DNA of 64,000 nt, from contig NC_014664.1 of NCBI RefSeq assembly GCF_000166055.1, positions 1,451,927-1,515,926 of the forward strand, given 5' to 3'. Shown here one piece after another: positions 18,084-27,654 of the stretch. The DNA is from Rhodomicrobium vannielii ATCC 17100 (GTDB taxonomy: Bacteria; Pseudomonadota; Alphaproteobacteria; Rhizobiales; Rhodomicrobiaceae). Both the position numbers and the translations under genes were made by a program. The notes below the pieces were generated by a model. The model was given only the letters and a program-made list of their open reading frames with translations. It had not been told where the DNA came from and did no database searches. Each line of letters begins with the position of its first letter. Position 1 is the stretch's first letter.

Positions 18084-19530
18084 TGGGCCGCGGAAACGTA
18101 CTCATTGCGGACGACGACGCCGCCATCCGCACCGTCGTCAATCAAGCGCTCGCCCGCGCGGGCTACAGCGCGCGCGCGACGAGCAACGCCGCCACGCTGT
18201 GGAACTGGATCGCGCAGGGCGACGGCGACGTGGTCATTACCGACGTCATCATGCCGGACGAGAACGCGTTCGATCTCATTCCGCGCATCAAGAAAATCCG
18301 CCCGGAACTGCCGATCATCGTGATGAGCGCGCAAAACACGTTCATGACCGCCATCACGGCGGCCGAGCGCGGCGCCTATGAATATCTGCCGAAGCCGTTC
18401 GACCTGAAGGAGCTCGTCGCCGTTGTGGGCCGCGCGCTTCGCGAGCCGAAGGTGGCGAAGTCGTCCATGCAGGCCCCGACGCCGAGAGCGAAAATTTGCC
18501 GCTGATCGGCCGCTCGCCTTCGATGCAGGACGTCTATCGCGTCATGGCGCGGCTCATGCACACAGACCTCACCGTGCTCATCACGGGCGAAAGCGGCACC
18601 GGCAAGGAACTCGTCGCCCGCGCGCTCCACGATTACGGCCAGCGGCGCAAGGGTCCGTTCATCGCCATCAACATGGCCGCCATCCCGCGCGAACTGATCG
18701 AGAGCGAGCTGTTCGGCCACGAGAAGGGCGCGTTCACCGGCGCGGCGCAACGTTCGGTCGGCCGCTTCGAGCAGGCGGACGGCGGCACGCTGTTCCTCGA
18801 CGAGATTGGCGACATGCTGATGGAGGCGCAAACGCGCCTGCTCCGCGTGCTTCAGGAAGGCGAATACATGACGGTTGGCGGCCGCGTGCCGATCAAGACC
18901 GACGTGCGCATCATCGCCGCCACCAACAAGAGCCTCGAAAACCAGATCGCGCTCGGGCTGTTCCGCGAAGACCTCTACTACCGCCTCAACGTGGTGCCGC
19001 TGCGCATGCCGCCCTTGCGCGAGCGCCTCGAAGACGTGCCGGACCTCGTGCGCCACTTCCTGAAGCTCGCCGAGAAGAGCGGCCTGCCGTCGAAAACGCT
19101 GACGCAGGAGGCGTTCGACCGGCTCAAGCGCCACACATGGCCCGGCAATGTGCGCGAACTCGAAAACCTCGTACGCCGGCTGTCCGCGCTCTACTCGCAG
19201 GAGTTGATCTCCGCCGACATCGTAGACAATGAGCTTTCCACACATTCCAGCCCGCCGCCGCTCGACACACCGCAGTCCGGCACCGCGAAGCTCAACGAGT
19301 GGATGGAGGCGTATCTCACCGACTATTTCGGCGGTTTCGGCGATCAGCTTCCGCCGCCCGGCCTCTACGACCGCGTGTTGCGCGATGTGGAAGCGCCGCT
19401 CATCACGGCGGCGCTGACGGCTACGCGCGGCAACCAGATCAAGGCGGCGGAACTTCTCGGCCTCAACCGCAACACGCTGCGGAAAAAGGTCCGCGAGCAG
19501 AAGATCCGGGTTGTGCGCAGCCCGGCTTGA
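18080..19530 (+). pseudogene. ntrC: Nitrogen-regulation response regulator NtrC, interrupted by a frameshift
   Basis: All NtrC domains are present but in two frames. The first frame (18080-18505) holds the receiver: LIADDDAA, Asp55 in [12 protein letters not shown], and the KPF Lys. It then runs out of frame into a TGA at 18503. The second frame (open from 18496, content recognisable from about 18460) gives [13 protein letters not shown], the AAA+ domain with GESGTGKE, the sigma-54 loop [14 protein letters not shown], and a C-terminal Fis HTH ([19 protein letters not shown]). One missing base near 18473-18478, within a GGCCCCG run, would explain the break. Sequencing error and real inactivation cannot be told apart here. 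Gene order ntrB-ntrC and the ATGATG overlap are normal. Confidence 0.85.
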
Positions 19531-19566
19531 CGGCTACGGCGCAGTCCGGGGCGCGCCCGATGGAAT

Positions 19567-20061
19567 CTACTGATTGAGCCTCAACGACTTCGCCATGCGG
19601 CCGATCTGCGGATCGTAGACGGGCTTGTACTGCGCGGGATAGGTGATCTGAAGGTTGAGGATCAGATCGTTGTCGCGCACGAGCAGATATTTCTCGTAAT
19701 AGACCGTGTCGCCGCGAAGGCCCGAAAGCACCAGCGTCTTCGCGTCGGCGAAGCGATAGGTCAGGCCGGAATAATCGTCATTGCCGCGCACGAACGCTTC
19801 GTGTTGCTCGATGGTGAGCGGGTTCTCGTCCATAGCGTTCCAGGAACCGTAGGCGAGGATCGCCGCGCCGTCCTTCGCCTCGAAGCGGCTTCCGTCCGAG
19901 TTCTCGGATGTATCGGCGGCCGTGAACCAGCCGGGATACTCGAACGAGAAGTCGAAACGGGGATTGTGATAAGTCTTCCAGTCGTCCGCCCGCGCCGTGC
20001 TCGCGCCGAGCGCCGCCGCCGCCAGCCCCGTCAGAACCGCGCGCCTGTTTACGTGGTCCAT
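19567..20061 (-). CDS. Exported protein of unknown function, Tat-like signal
   Basis: A 164-residue protein whose N-terminus (NRRAVLTGLAAAALGAS, then ARA) looks like a twin-arginine or Sec signal peptide cleaved near residue 25. The mature part starts with DDWKTYHNPRFDFSFEYPGWFT, an N-terminal pattern common to small periplasmic proteins, with NLQITYPAQYKPVYDPQIGRMAKSL at the end. I do not recognise a defined family. The ATG at 20061 was chosen because the signal begins there; the open frame continues upstream without sensible content. It lies between lpd and the inverted lipA-ntrC block, 143 bp after lpd on the same strand. Confidence 0.75.
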   Translation of the reverse strand: MDHVNRRAVLTGLAAAALGASTARADDWKTYHNPRFDFSFEYPGWFTAADTSENSDGSRFEAKDGAAILAYGSWNAMDENPLTIEQHEAFVRGNDDYSGLTYRFADAKTLVLSGLRGDTVYYEKYLLVRDNDLILNLQITYPAQYKPVYDPQIGRMAKSLRLNQ

Positions 20062-20204
20062 GCTCTTGATCCCCGTTTGGTTGCAACTCATGTCTTGCAC
20101 CGGTAACGTGCCGCCAGTCCGATGGCGCGGCAACCAAAAGCTAATCAGCGGTGGCGCGAAATCCGGCCGCAGGGCGTTGCTAAAAGCCGCCCCGTCGACG
20201 CGCC

Positions 20205-21605
20205 TCAAATATGAATAACCCGCCCATACGCGTCGAACACGCTTTCCAGCATCGTCTCCGATAGCGTCGGGTGCGGGAAAACCGTCTCCATAAGCTCCGC
20301 CTCGGTCGTCTCCAGCGTCTTCGCCACACCGAAGCCCTGAATGAGTTCCGTTACCTCCGCGCCGACCATATGCGCGCCGAGAAGTTCGCCCGTCTTCGCG
20401 TCGAAGATCGTCTTCACGAGCCCTTCCGGCTCGCCGAGCGCGATGGCCTTGCCGTTGCCCTGATAGGGGAAGCGGCCCACCTTGATCTCGCGGCCGTCCT
20501 TCTTCGCCATCGCCTCGGTGATGCCGATGCTCGCCACCTGCGGATGCGAATAGGTGCAGCCCGGAATGTTGCGCACATTCAGCGGATGCGGATCGCGCCC
20601 CGCGATCTTCTCCACGCAGATGATGCCCTCGTGGCTCGCCTTGTGCGCAAGCCACGGCGGCCCGGCCACGTCGCCGATGGCGTAGACGCCCGGCATGTTG
20701 GTGCGGGAGAACTCATCCACCACGATATGCGTGCGATCCGTCTTGATGCCCAGCTCTTCGAGGCCGATGCCCTCGACATTGCCGACGATGCCCGCCGCCA
20801 CGATGACGCGGTCGAACTCAGCGACCTGCGTCCTGCCGTCCTTCAGCGCGAGCGTCGCCTTCACGCTGTCCTTACCCTTTTCGAGCTTGTCCACCTTCGC
20901 GCCTGTGTGAATCGTCATGCCCTGCTTCTCGAAGCTCTTGCGGGCAAGGGCGGAAATCTCGTCGTCCTCGAAGGGCAAAATCTTGTCCACGATCTCGACG
21001 ACCGTCACCTTCACGCCGAGCGCATTGTAAAAACTTGCGAATTCGATGCCGATGGCGCCGGAGCCCACGACGAGCAGCGATTTCGGCAAGCTCGGTGGCA
21101 CCATCGCTTCCTTGTAGGTCCACACAAGCTTGCCGTCCGGCTCAAGCCCCGGCAGCACGCGAGCGCGCGCGCCCGTCGCGATAATGATGTGCTTCGCCTC
21201 GACATCGGCGAGCGGCTTGCCGTCCTTGCCCGCCACCGCGACGACGCCCTTCGCCTTCAGCCGCGCCGTGCCGTCGATCACCGTGACCTTGTGCTTCTTC
21301 AGGAGGTACGCGACGCCCGAGGCGAGCTTGTTCGCCACCGCCCGCGACCGCGCGACGATCTTGCCGAGGTCGAAGCTTAACCCCTCGGCCTTGATGCCGA
21401 ACTCCGCGCCGTGCTGCGCGAGCCGCAGCACTTCCGCCGTGCGCAGCAGCGCCTTTGTCGGGATGCAGCCCCAGTTGAGGCAGATGCCGCCGAGGTGCTC
21501 GCGCTCGATCACCACCGTCTTGAGCCCGAGTTGCGCCGCACGGATCGCCGCCACATAGCCGCCCGGTCCGCCGCCGATCACCGCGACATCGAATGCTTCC
21601 GCCAT
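20205..21605 (-). CDS. lpdA: Dihydrolipoyl dehydrogenase (E3)
   Basis: A 466-residue FAD enzyme that reoxidises dihydrolipoyl groups with NAD+ for the pyruvate dehydrogenase complex. VIGGGPGGYVAAIRAAQLG binds FAD, the redox disulfide is in GGICLNWGCIPTKALL, the NAD site is VVGSGAIGIEFASFYNALG, and the C-terminal interface contains the catalytic HPTLSE His-Glu pair. Length and all motifs are normal. It is downstream of pdhC on the same strand with a short gap, so it belongs to the pdh operon. Confidence 0.97.
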   Translation of the reverse strand: MAEAFDVAVIGGGPGGYVAAIRAAQLGLKTVVIEREHLGGICLNWGCIPTKALLRTAEVLRLAQHGAEFGIKAEGLSFDLGKIVARSRAVANKLASGVAYLLKKHKVTVIDGTARLKAKGVVAVAGKDGKPLADVEAKHIIIATGARARVLPGLEPDGKLVWTYKEAMVPPSLPKSLLVVGSGAIGIEFASFYNALGVKVTVVEIVDKILPFEDDEISALARKSFEKQGMTIHTGAKVDKLEKGKDSVKATLALKDGRTQVAEFDRVIVAAGIVGNVEGIGLEELGIKTDRTHIVVDEFSRTNMPGVYAIGDVAGPPWLAHKASHEGIICVEKIAGRDPHPLNVRNIPGCTYSHPQVASIGITEAMAKKDGREIKVGRFPYQGNGKAIALGEPEGLVKTIFDAKTGELLGAHMVGAEVTELIQGFGVAKTLETTEAELMETVFPHPTLSETMLESVFDAYGRVIHI

Positions 21606-21645
21606 CTGTCCCTCGAAAACCTGGTCGTTGTTGCCGGTAGCGGGC

Positions 21646-22986
21646 TTACGCCAGCATCGTCACCGGCTCCTCGATGTAGCCCTTGAACGCCTGAAGCAGC
21701 CTTGCGCCGAGTGCGCCATCCACCACGCGATGATCGCAGGACAGCGTGCAGCCCATGGTCGTCGCGATGACGATCTGGTTGCCCTTCACCACGGGGCGCT
21801 TTTCGCCCCGCCCGACCGCGAGGATGGTCGCGTGCGGCGGGTTGATGACCGCGTCGAAATTGTCCACGCCGAACATGCCGAGGTTCGACACCGCCGTCGT
21901 CCCGCCCTGATACTCATGCGGCGCGAGGCGGCGTTTGCGGGCACGCTCGGCGAGATCCTTCACCTCGTTCGAGATGTCGGCGAGCGACTTCCTCTCGACG
22001 CCGCGGATCACGGGCGTAAACAGGCCGCCTTCCACCGCCACCGCCACGCCGACATCGCTCGCCTTGTGCAGGAGGATGCCGCGCTCGGTGAACGTCGCGT
22101 TCGCGTCCGGCACGCGCTGGAGCGCGAGGCCAAGCGCCTTGACGATGAAGTCGTTGACGGAAACCTTGAACGCGCCCGGCTGGCCGTCCTTCGGCGAACG
22201 CATATTGATGCGCTGGCGCGCTTCGAGCAGCGTGTCGATCTCGCATTCGACGAACAGGCGGAAATGCGGGATCGTCTGCGTCGCCTGCGTGAGGCGCGTG
22301 GCGATGGTCTTGCGCATGTTGTCGAGCGGGCGAAGCTCGTAGGTGCCCTTCTCGTACATGGCGATGATCTGGTCGTCCGGGATCGCGGCTGCGAGGCGAG
22401 ACGGCACGAGCGCGCCGCCGTTCTGCGTGGGCGCGGCAGCTGCGGCGGGCTTCGCGGAGCCGGTCGCTTTCGCCTCCTCGACATCGTGCTTCACGATGCG
22501 GCCATGCGGGCCGGTGCCCTTCACGGCGGCGAGGTCAAGCCCGGCGTCCTTCGCGATGCGGCGGGCGAGCGGCGAGGCAAAGACGCGGCCGCCATCATGG
22601 CCGTTATGGCCGTTGGACTGCGGGGCGGCAGCGGGTGCGCCGTTCACCTTGGCGACCTGCACAGGCTCGGAGGCTTGCGCAGCCTTCGCGGGCGCGGGCT
22701 GCGGCGGCTCCGCACCGTAACTCTTCAGCGCGGCAGCGTCCTCGCCCTCGCCAAGCAACAGCGCAATCGGCGTGTTCACCGCGACACCTTCCGTGCCCTC
22801 GGCGACCATGATCTTGCCGATGGTGCCTTCGTCCACCGCCTCGACTTCCATCGTGGCCTTGTCGGTCTCGATCTCGGCAATGGCGTCGCCAGAAGCGACC
22901 TTATCGCCCTCTTTCTTCAGCCATTTCGCGAGCTTGCCCTGCTCCATGGTTGGCGAAAGGGCGGGCATCAGGATCGGTGTCGGCAT
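21646..22986 (-). CDS. pdhC: Pyruvate dehydrogenase E2, dihydrolipoyllysine acetyltransferase
   Basis: A 446-residue acetyltransferase forming the core of the pyruvate dehydrogenase complex. The N-terminal lipoyl domain carries the lipoylated Lys in [15 protein letters not shown], a Pro/Ala-rich linker follows, then the peripheral subunit-binding domain ([29 protein letters not shown]), a second linker and the catalytic domain ending with [14 protein letters not shown] (active-site His and Asp). The start is set at the ATG at 22986 ([14 protein letters not shown]); the frame extends 24 codons upstream into the preceding gene. Confidence 0.96.
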   Translation of the reverse strand: MPTPILMPALSPTMEQGKLAKWLKKEGDKVASGDAIAEIETDKATMEVEAVDEGTIGKIMVAEGTEGVAVNTPIALLLGEGEDAAALKSYGAEPPQPAPAKAAQASEPVQVAKVNGAPAAAPQSNGHNGHDGGRVFASPLARRIAKDAGLDLAAVKGTGPHGRIVKHDVEEAKATGSAKPAAAAAPTQNGGALVPSRLAAAIPDDQIIAMYEKGTYELRPLDNMRKTIATRLTQATQTIPHFRLFVECEIDTLLEARQRINMRSPKDGQPGAFKVSVNDFIVKALGLALQRVPDANATFTERGILLHKASDVGVAVAVEGGLFTPVIRGVERKSLADISNEVKDLAERARKRRLAPHEYQGGTTAVSNLGMFGVDNFDAVINPPHATILAVGRGEKRPVVKGNQIVIATTMGCTLSCDHRVVDGALGARLLQAFKGYIEEPVTMLA

Positions 22987-23044
22987 GGCTTTATCCCTGA
23001 AGCGCGGGGCAGCGGACGTGCCCGCGAAGAACAGATTCAGAAAC

Positions 23045-23323
23045 CTAAGAAGCAGCATCGCCCGCGTCGATCACGATCTGGGCCGCGCGGCGGCCCATCG
23101 GCTGGGTCGTCTCGCCGCGCGCGAGCTTCGCCGCAGCGATGGCCTCGATCTCGTCGTCGATGTCCTCGATGAGCGTCTTGCGGTCGACCGGGCGGTCGGC
23201 GGGCATGCGATAGCGCGTGTTGAGATAGCCGTCCGTAACGATCACGAAATAGTCCGTGCCAGCAGCCTCGAAATCCGCCGCATGGCCGTCGCCATACCGT
23301 GTCCATGGGGAACGCTTCTGCAT
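23045..23323 (-). CDS. Small protein encoded between pdhB and pdhC (DUF5076-like)
   Basis: A 92-residue acidic protein without signal peptide or membrane segment, containing [38 protein letters not shown] and [12 protein letters not shown]. It starts 7 nt past the pdhB stop and ends 58 nt before pdhC, so it is inside the pdh operon. Rhizobial genomes often have a small uncharacterised protein at this place, which I recall as DUF5076, but I cannot confirm the assignment. A role tied to the complex is only inferred from position. Confidence 0.7.
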   Translation of the reverse strand: MQKRSPWTRYGDGHAADFEAAGTDYFVIVTDGYLNTRYRMPADRPVDRKTLIEDIDDEIEAIAAAKLARGETTQPMGRRAAQIVIDAGDAAS

Positions 23324-23329
23324 CGCGCG

Positions 23330-24742
23330 TCAGCTCCGGTAGCAGACGGCCTTCACGGCCTCGACAACCTTCTGGGCGTTCGGCAGCGCGAGCTTTTCGA
23401 GGTTCGCGGCATAGGGCATCGGCACGTCCTCGCCGGAGACCTTTGTCGGCGGCGCATCGAGATAATCGAACGCCTTCGCCACCACCTGCGCCACGATCTC
23501 GGAACCGACAGAGCACACGGGCCACGCCTCTTCCACGGTCACGATGCGGTTCGTCTTGCGCACGGAGGCGAGCACCGTGTCGATGTCGAGCGGGCGAAGC
23601 GTGCGAAGGTCGATCACTTCGGCGTCGATGCCATCGGCCTCAAGCTGCTTCGCCGCGTCGAGCGCATAGACCATGCCGCGCGACCAGGAGACGATGGTGA
23701 CGTCCTTGCCGGGCCGCGCGATCTTCGCCTTGCCGATGGGCACAAGCCAGTCGTCGCCCTTGGGCACAGGCCCGGCTATGCCGTAGAGGATTTCGTTTTC
23801 GAGAAACACCACCGGGTTCGGATCGCGGATCGCGGCCTTGAGCAAACCCTTCGCGTCGGCGGCAGTGGAGGGCGCGATGACCTTCAGCCCCGGCACATGC
23901 GCGTACCACGCGGAATATTCCTGGCTGTGCTGCGCGCCGACGCGGGCCGCCGCGCCGTTCGGCCCACGGAACACGATGGGGCAATCGATCTGCCCGCCCG
24001 ACATGTAGTGCGTCTTCGCCGCCGAGTTGATGATGTGGTCGATGGCCTGCATCGCGAAGTTGAACGTCATGAATTCGACGATGGGGCGCAGGCCCGCAAA
24101 CGCCGCGCCGACGCCAAGCCCCGCGAAGCCCGCTTCCGTGATCGGCGTATCCACCACGCGGCGCGCGCCGAACTCGTCGAGCAGCCCCTGCGTGATCTTG
24201 TACGCGCCCTGATATTCGGCCACTTCCTCGCCCATGACGAACACGTCGCCATCGCGGCGCATTTCCTCGGCCATTGCGTCGCGGAGCGCCTCGCGCATGG
24301 TGATCTGCACGAGTTCCGCGCCTTCGGGGATTTCCGACGCGGCGTCATAGGCTGCGGGTGCTACGGCCTCGCGCGGCTGATCCTTCACGCGAACGTCGAC
24401 AGGAGCACGCGCCGTTTCCCCGCCGCCCGTCGCGGCATCGGCCGGAGCATGCGCCCCGTTCGTCTTGCCCGCGCCGTTGAGCGATGCGCCTGCTTCCTCA
24501 CCCTCCGCCAGAATGATCGCGATGGGCGTGTTGACCTTCACGCCCTCGGTGCCCGCGGGAACGAGGATCTTGCCGATCTTGCCCTCGTCCACCGCTTCGA
24601 CTTCCATCGTGGCCTTGTCGGTCTCGATTTCCGCGATCACGTCGCCAGAGCGCACATCGTCGCCCTCGGCCTTGACCCATTTCGCGAGTTTGCCCTCCTC
24701 CATCGTGGGGGAGAGAGCGGGCATCAATACCTGCGTCGCCAT
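23330..24742 (-). CDS. pdhB: Pyruvate dehydrogenase E1 component, beta subunit with N-terminal lipoyl domain
   Basis: A 470-residue subunit that with PdhA decarboxylates pyruvate and reductively acetylates lipoyl groups. Residues 1-80 are a lipoyl domain with the modification Lys in [15 protein letters not shown], nearly identical to that of PdhC. A Gly/Ala-rich linker follows, then the transketolase-type core: [49 protein letters not shown] and the C-terminal [18 protein letters not shown] lipoyl-E1beta fusion is characteristic of alphaproteobacterial complexes. Start ATG at 24742; pdhA ends about 125 bp upstream. Confidence 0.96.
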   Translation of the reverse strand: MATQVLMPALSPTMEEGKLAKWVKAEGDDVRSGDVIAEIETDKATMEVEAVDEGKIGKILVPAGTEGVKVNTPIAIILAEGEEAGASLNGAGKTNGAHAPADAATGGGETARAPVDVRVKDQPREAVAPAAYDAASEIPEGAELVQITMREALRDAMAEEMRRDGDVFVMGEEVAEYQGAYKITQGLLDEFGARRVVDTPITEAGFAGLGVGAAFAGLRPIVEFMTFNFAMQAIDHIINSAAKTHYMSGGQIDCPIVFRGPNGAAARVGAQHSQEYSAWYAHVPGLKVIAPSTAADAKGLLKAAIRDPNPVVFLENEILYGIAGPVPKGDDWLVPIGKAKIARPGKDVTIVSWSRGMVYALDAAKQLEADGIDAEVIDLRTLRPLDIDTVLASVRKTNRIVTVEEAWPVCSVGSEIVAQVVAKAFDYLDAPPTKVSGEDVPMPYAANLEKLALPNAQKVVEAVKAVCYRS

Positions 24743-24868
24743 CGTCTTAACGCACCTTTGCGATAAAGGAGGGGGTGGCCGCGAACCCTGCGGACGCGCC
24801 TTTACAAAACATCGCCGTGTGTCTCACGCCGTCCCGAAAAATGCTGCTCATCGCGCCGATTCCCCAAG

Positions 24869-25876
24869 CTACCTCACGACGTTGGTATAAAGCTCCGCCA
24901 CGTCCGGCTCGGGATCGGTCTGCGCGAATTCCGCCGCCTCGTTCACGATCGCCCGGATTTCCTTGTCGATCGCCTTGAGGTCGTCCTCGGTCGCGCGGTC
25001 CGACGCGATGAGACGCTGGCGCACCATCTCGATGGGGTCGTGCTCGTGACGCATCTTGTCGACCTCCTCCTTCGAGCGATATTTCGCCGGGTCGGACATG
25101 GAATGGCCACGATAGCGGTAGGTCAGCATTTCGAGGATGTACGGCCCCTTGCCAGCGCGCGCCCAGGCGACCGCCTCTTCGCCCGCTTCCTTGACCGCGC
25201 GAACGTCCATGCCGTCGACCTGCCTGCCGGGGATGTTGAAGCTCGCGCCGCGTTGCGACAGGTTCGTGAGGGCCGAGGCGCGGTTGATGCTCGTGCCCAT
25301 GCCGTACTTGTTGTTCTCGACGACATAGACGACCGGCAGCTTCCAGAGTTCCGCCATGTTGAAGGCTTCGTAGACCTGGCCCTGGTTGGCCGCGCCATCG
25401 CCGTAATAGGTGAGCGAGACATTGCCGTTGCCGCGATACTTGTTCGCGAAGGCGAGCCCGGTGCCGAGCGGCACCTGCGCGCCGACGATACCGTGTCCGC
25501 CGAAGAAATTCTTTTCCACAGAAAACATGTGCATCGAGCCGCCCTTGCCGCGGGAGTAGCCGCCGCGGCGCCCGGTCAGTTCCGCCATGACGCCTTTCGG
25601 GTCCATGCCGCAGACGAGCATATGGCCGTGATCGCGATAGGCGGTGATGACTTGGTCGCCTTCGCGGACGGTCATCTGCATGCCGACGACGACCGCCTCC
25701 TGCCCGATGTAAAGGTGACAGAAGCCGCCGATCTGGCCCATGCCGTAGAGTTGCCCCGCCTTCTCCTCGAAGCGGCGAATGAGGAGCATCTCGCGATAGG
25801 CGTGCAACTCCTCGTCGCGTGACAATTCCGGCGGATTGCCTTTTGGCGATGTGCCGTTGGGAAGATCGTCAAACAT
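24869..25876 (-). CDS. pdhA: Pyruvate dehydrogenase E1 component, alpha subunit
   Basis: A 335-residue thiamine-diphosphate subunit. The TPP-binding motif GDGAANQGQVYEAFNMAELW...NNKYGMGTS, the HGIVGAQVPLGTGLAF loop and the phosphorylation-loop-like YRYRGHSMSDPAKYRSKEEV are all present. It is the first gene of the pdh operon (pdhA-pdhB-small protein-pdhC-lpd), preceded by an FtsB-like gene 121 bp upstream, the standard rhizobial order. Confidence 0.97.
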   Translation of the reverse strand: MFDDLPNGTSPKGNPPELSRDEELHAYREMLLIRRFEEKAGQLYGMGQIGGFCHLYIGQEAVVVGMQMTVREGDQVITAYRDHGHMLVCGMDPKGVMAELTGRRGGYSRGKGGSMHMFSVEKNFFGGHGIVGAQVPLGTGLAFANKYRGNGNVSLTYYGDGAANQGQVYEAFNMAELWKLPVVYVVENNKYGMGTSINRASALTNLSQRGASFNIPGRQVDGMDVRAVKEAGEEAVAWARAGKGPYILEMLTYRYRGHSMSDPAKYRSKEEVDKMRHEHDPIEMVRQRLIASDRATEDDLKAIDKEIRAIVNEAAEFAQTDPEPDVAELYTNVVR

Positions 25877-25997
25877 GATGCGCCTCGTCTTGGAGATTGC
25901 GCGGCTGAGCGAGGTGCGCTGATTCGCCCCGCAGTCACCTTGTTAGATACGGGTTTTGCGAAGCGCGCGCCACCCGGTTATCTCGCACAAGCGAAGG

Positions 25998-26324
25998 TTA
26001 TCGAGCGGTTTTCTCGGCGTTTACGATCACAATATCGGCAGGTCGGGCGAGATCGAGAAGGGCGCGGGCCTGCTCGTCGAGGAGATCGGAATGCGTGGAC
26101 GCCTTCGGGCCGAGAAGGTCCGCGTCGCGTTCGAGGCGGGCGCGCTCCCGCTTCAGCGCCGTGAGATCCCGGTTGAGATCGGCGATCTTCGCCCGCAGAA
26201 GCTCGTTCGCGATCAAACCATGTGGGCCGCGTACGGCGTCGGCCGCGACATAGGCGGTCAGCGACAGGAAAATCGCCAGCAGGCCGAATTGCCGCAGAAG
26301 CCGCCCGTTTCGCCCCGGTGTCAT
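25998..26324 (-). CDS. Septum formation initiator family (FtsB/DivIC-like) protein
   Basis: A 108-residue bitopic membrane protein: a short basic cytoplasmic tail, one membrane helix at about residues 12-30 (FGLLAIFLSLTAYVAADAV), and a coiled coil (LLRAKIADLNRDLTALKRERARLERDADLL). GPHGL just after the membrane segment is the usual FtsB-family turn. FtsB joins FtsL and FtsQ in the divisome. In rhizobia this gene sits just before pdhA, as here. Start ATG at 26324. Confidence 0.85.
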   Translation of the reverse strand: MTPGRNGRLLRQFGLLAIFLSLTAYVAADAVRGPHGLIANELLRAKIADLNRDLTALKRERARLERDADLLGPKASTHSDLLDEQARALLDLARPADIVIVNAEKTAR

Positions 26325-26547
26325 GGTCCCTCCATCTTCTGGACCCCAATATGACCGAGCGCGAATACGAAACCGTTAATACTGTTGCGGCGGCAGATTG
26401 CCGGTGCGTCGCCCGGCCGCAGCTTGGATGCCTAATCTTTGTTAAAATAGAAGCGGTTAGTCGACAAAGTTAGGGAAAACTTAACGCGAAAACTTTAATC
26501 GAATTGTATGGGCGCTCCGCCCTCGGCGAGCCCTTCCGAAGGGAGAT

Positions 26548-26985
26548 ATGGACATGTCTGACAGCACTTCGCGGAAATTGGCATTCCTTATTGCCGGTCT
26601 TCTCGTGTTGGGAATTTGGCTCAAAGCCCAGGAACAGAAGAAGGCGCATCTCGCCGCCACGCCATCGGCAGCGACGATCAGCGTTTCCGCAACGCAGCCG
26701 CAGCTCGCCCCTGGCGTCAAGGCCGTGGCCATCCCTGTGGAAAAATGTGCGCTGACGTTGACGAACGGCGGCACCTACGCGCTCGCCAAGCCGACTGCAT
26801 GCCCCGGCGTCACAATTGCGTCGGTGAAGCTCGGCGTCTCCGAAAAGCCTTGCTCGGAAAGCAAGGAGTCGGACTTCCAGAGCGTGAGCAGCAGCACTTA
26901 CTATAAGGGTGAGTTTGGCTTCTTTCTCGGTAAGAGCAACCCGCGCCGTTGCCTCGTCGTGCGGGAAATTCTGGGCGCGATCTAA
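26548..26985 (+). CDS. Small anchored or exported protein, unknown function
   Basis: A 145-residue protein with an N-terminal hydrophobic helix (LAFLIAGLLVLGIWL, about residues 11-25) followed by a Lys/Ala-rich stretch and a likely extracytoplasmic domain with four Cys residues (EKCALTL, TACPGVT, EKPCSES, PRRCLVV) that could form two disulfides. The ATG at 26548 has a strong ribosome site (AAGGGAG). It stands alone, with a hairpin terminator shortly after its stop. No family recognised. Confidence 0.7.
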   Translation: MDMSDSTSRKLAFLIAGLLVLGIWLKAQEQKKAHLAATPSAATISVSATQPQLAPGVKAVAIPVEKCALTLTNGGTYALAKPTACPGVTIASVKLGVSEKPCSESKESDFQSVSSSTYYKGEFGFFLGKSNPRRCLVVREILGAI

Positions 26986-27009
26986 GGCTGCTCAGCGATG
27001 ACAGGCGAC

Positions 27010-27033
27010 AAGCCGCGAGGAGTCCGCGGCTTT
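27010..27033 (+). terminator. Probable rho-independent terminator
   Basis: AAGCCGCG and CGCGGCTTT pair as an 8-bp GC-rich stem with a 7-nt loop, ending in a short T-run, 25 bp after the stop codon of the small anchored protein gene. The T-run is only three bases, so strength is uncertain. Confidence 0.45.
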
Positions 27034-27126
27034 GCTCGCGTTGCAGCGAGACAGCCACTCGTCATCGATCGTCGCCGACTGACGACGTGCGGCGCTGTGA
27101 ATGAAAGCTGTCGGTAGGAACGGCTG

Positions 27127-27381
27127 TCAGGGCTGCGCGGCGGCGCGCCTCTCGAAGGGAATGACGTTGCGCTCGGACGGGTGAACTAGAGGGACAATTC
27201 CCTTGGCCATGTTGGCGCGATCCGCACCTTCGACATGCCAGAAAATTTCCGCGTTGCATTGATAGGCGTAAGCTTCGCCTTCGCTCGTGGGAACGCGATG
27301 CATCCCATGCCGCGACCTCGCCATTCGGATCGCCGCTTCAAGCGCCTTTATCTGATCTTCATTCAGGAAATCCGTAAACAC
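27127..27381 (-). CDS. Small cytoplasmic protein, unknown function
   Basis: An 84-residue hydrophilic protein beginning at the GTG at 27381, which has a strong GGGAGG ribosome site 8 nt upstream; a TTG at 27417 would add 12 residues with no such site. It contains FLNEDQIKALEAAIRMARSRHGMHR and AYQCNAEIFWHVEG, with no membrane segment or HTH that I can identify. It is divergent from the 27655 gene. No function assigned. Confidence 0.6.
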   Translation of the reverse strand: MFTDFLNEDQIKALEAAIRMARSRHGMHRVPTSEGEAYAYQCNAEIFWHVEGADRANMAKGIVPLVHPSERNVIPFERRAAAQP

Positions 27382-27595
27382 GGTTTCCGCCTCCCTCGAT
27401 GCCCGAGCAACCCTCAACTCCCTTAATGGTTTTGGTCATAACCTGACTATCAGTTCCATACAAGCAACGTCGTTGATATTTGCCACGTGAAGCGACGCGG
27501 CGAGTATTGTGTACAAGTTTGTCTGGATTACGGACAATTGTAACTTTCTTTCGCTCTTCCACAATTTCGCCCAAAATGCGCGGATTTTTTCGACG

Positions 27596-27615
27596 GCGTT
27601 AACGAATGTTAACGC
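27596..27615. promoter_or_regulatory. Perfect 20-bp palindrome upstream of a secreted-protein gene
   Basis: GCGTTAAC GAAT GTTAACGC is an inverted repeat with 8-bp arms and a 4-nt spacer, located 39 bp before the start at 27655 and within the divergent region shared with the 27381 gene. Its length and position fit a dimeric repressor or activator operator. It could also act as an mRNA leader hairpin. Regulator unknown. Confidence 0.4.
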
Positions 27616-27654
27616 GACGACATCATCGACATCAAGAAGAGAGACCGATCCCCG

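Noticed and set aside
22772-24766. Open frame of 664 codons on the + strand across pdhB and pdhC
   Set aside because: Antisense to well-recognised pdh genes; the composition is His/Arg-rich with no motif.
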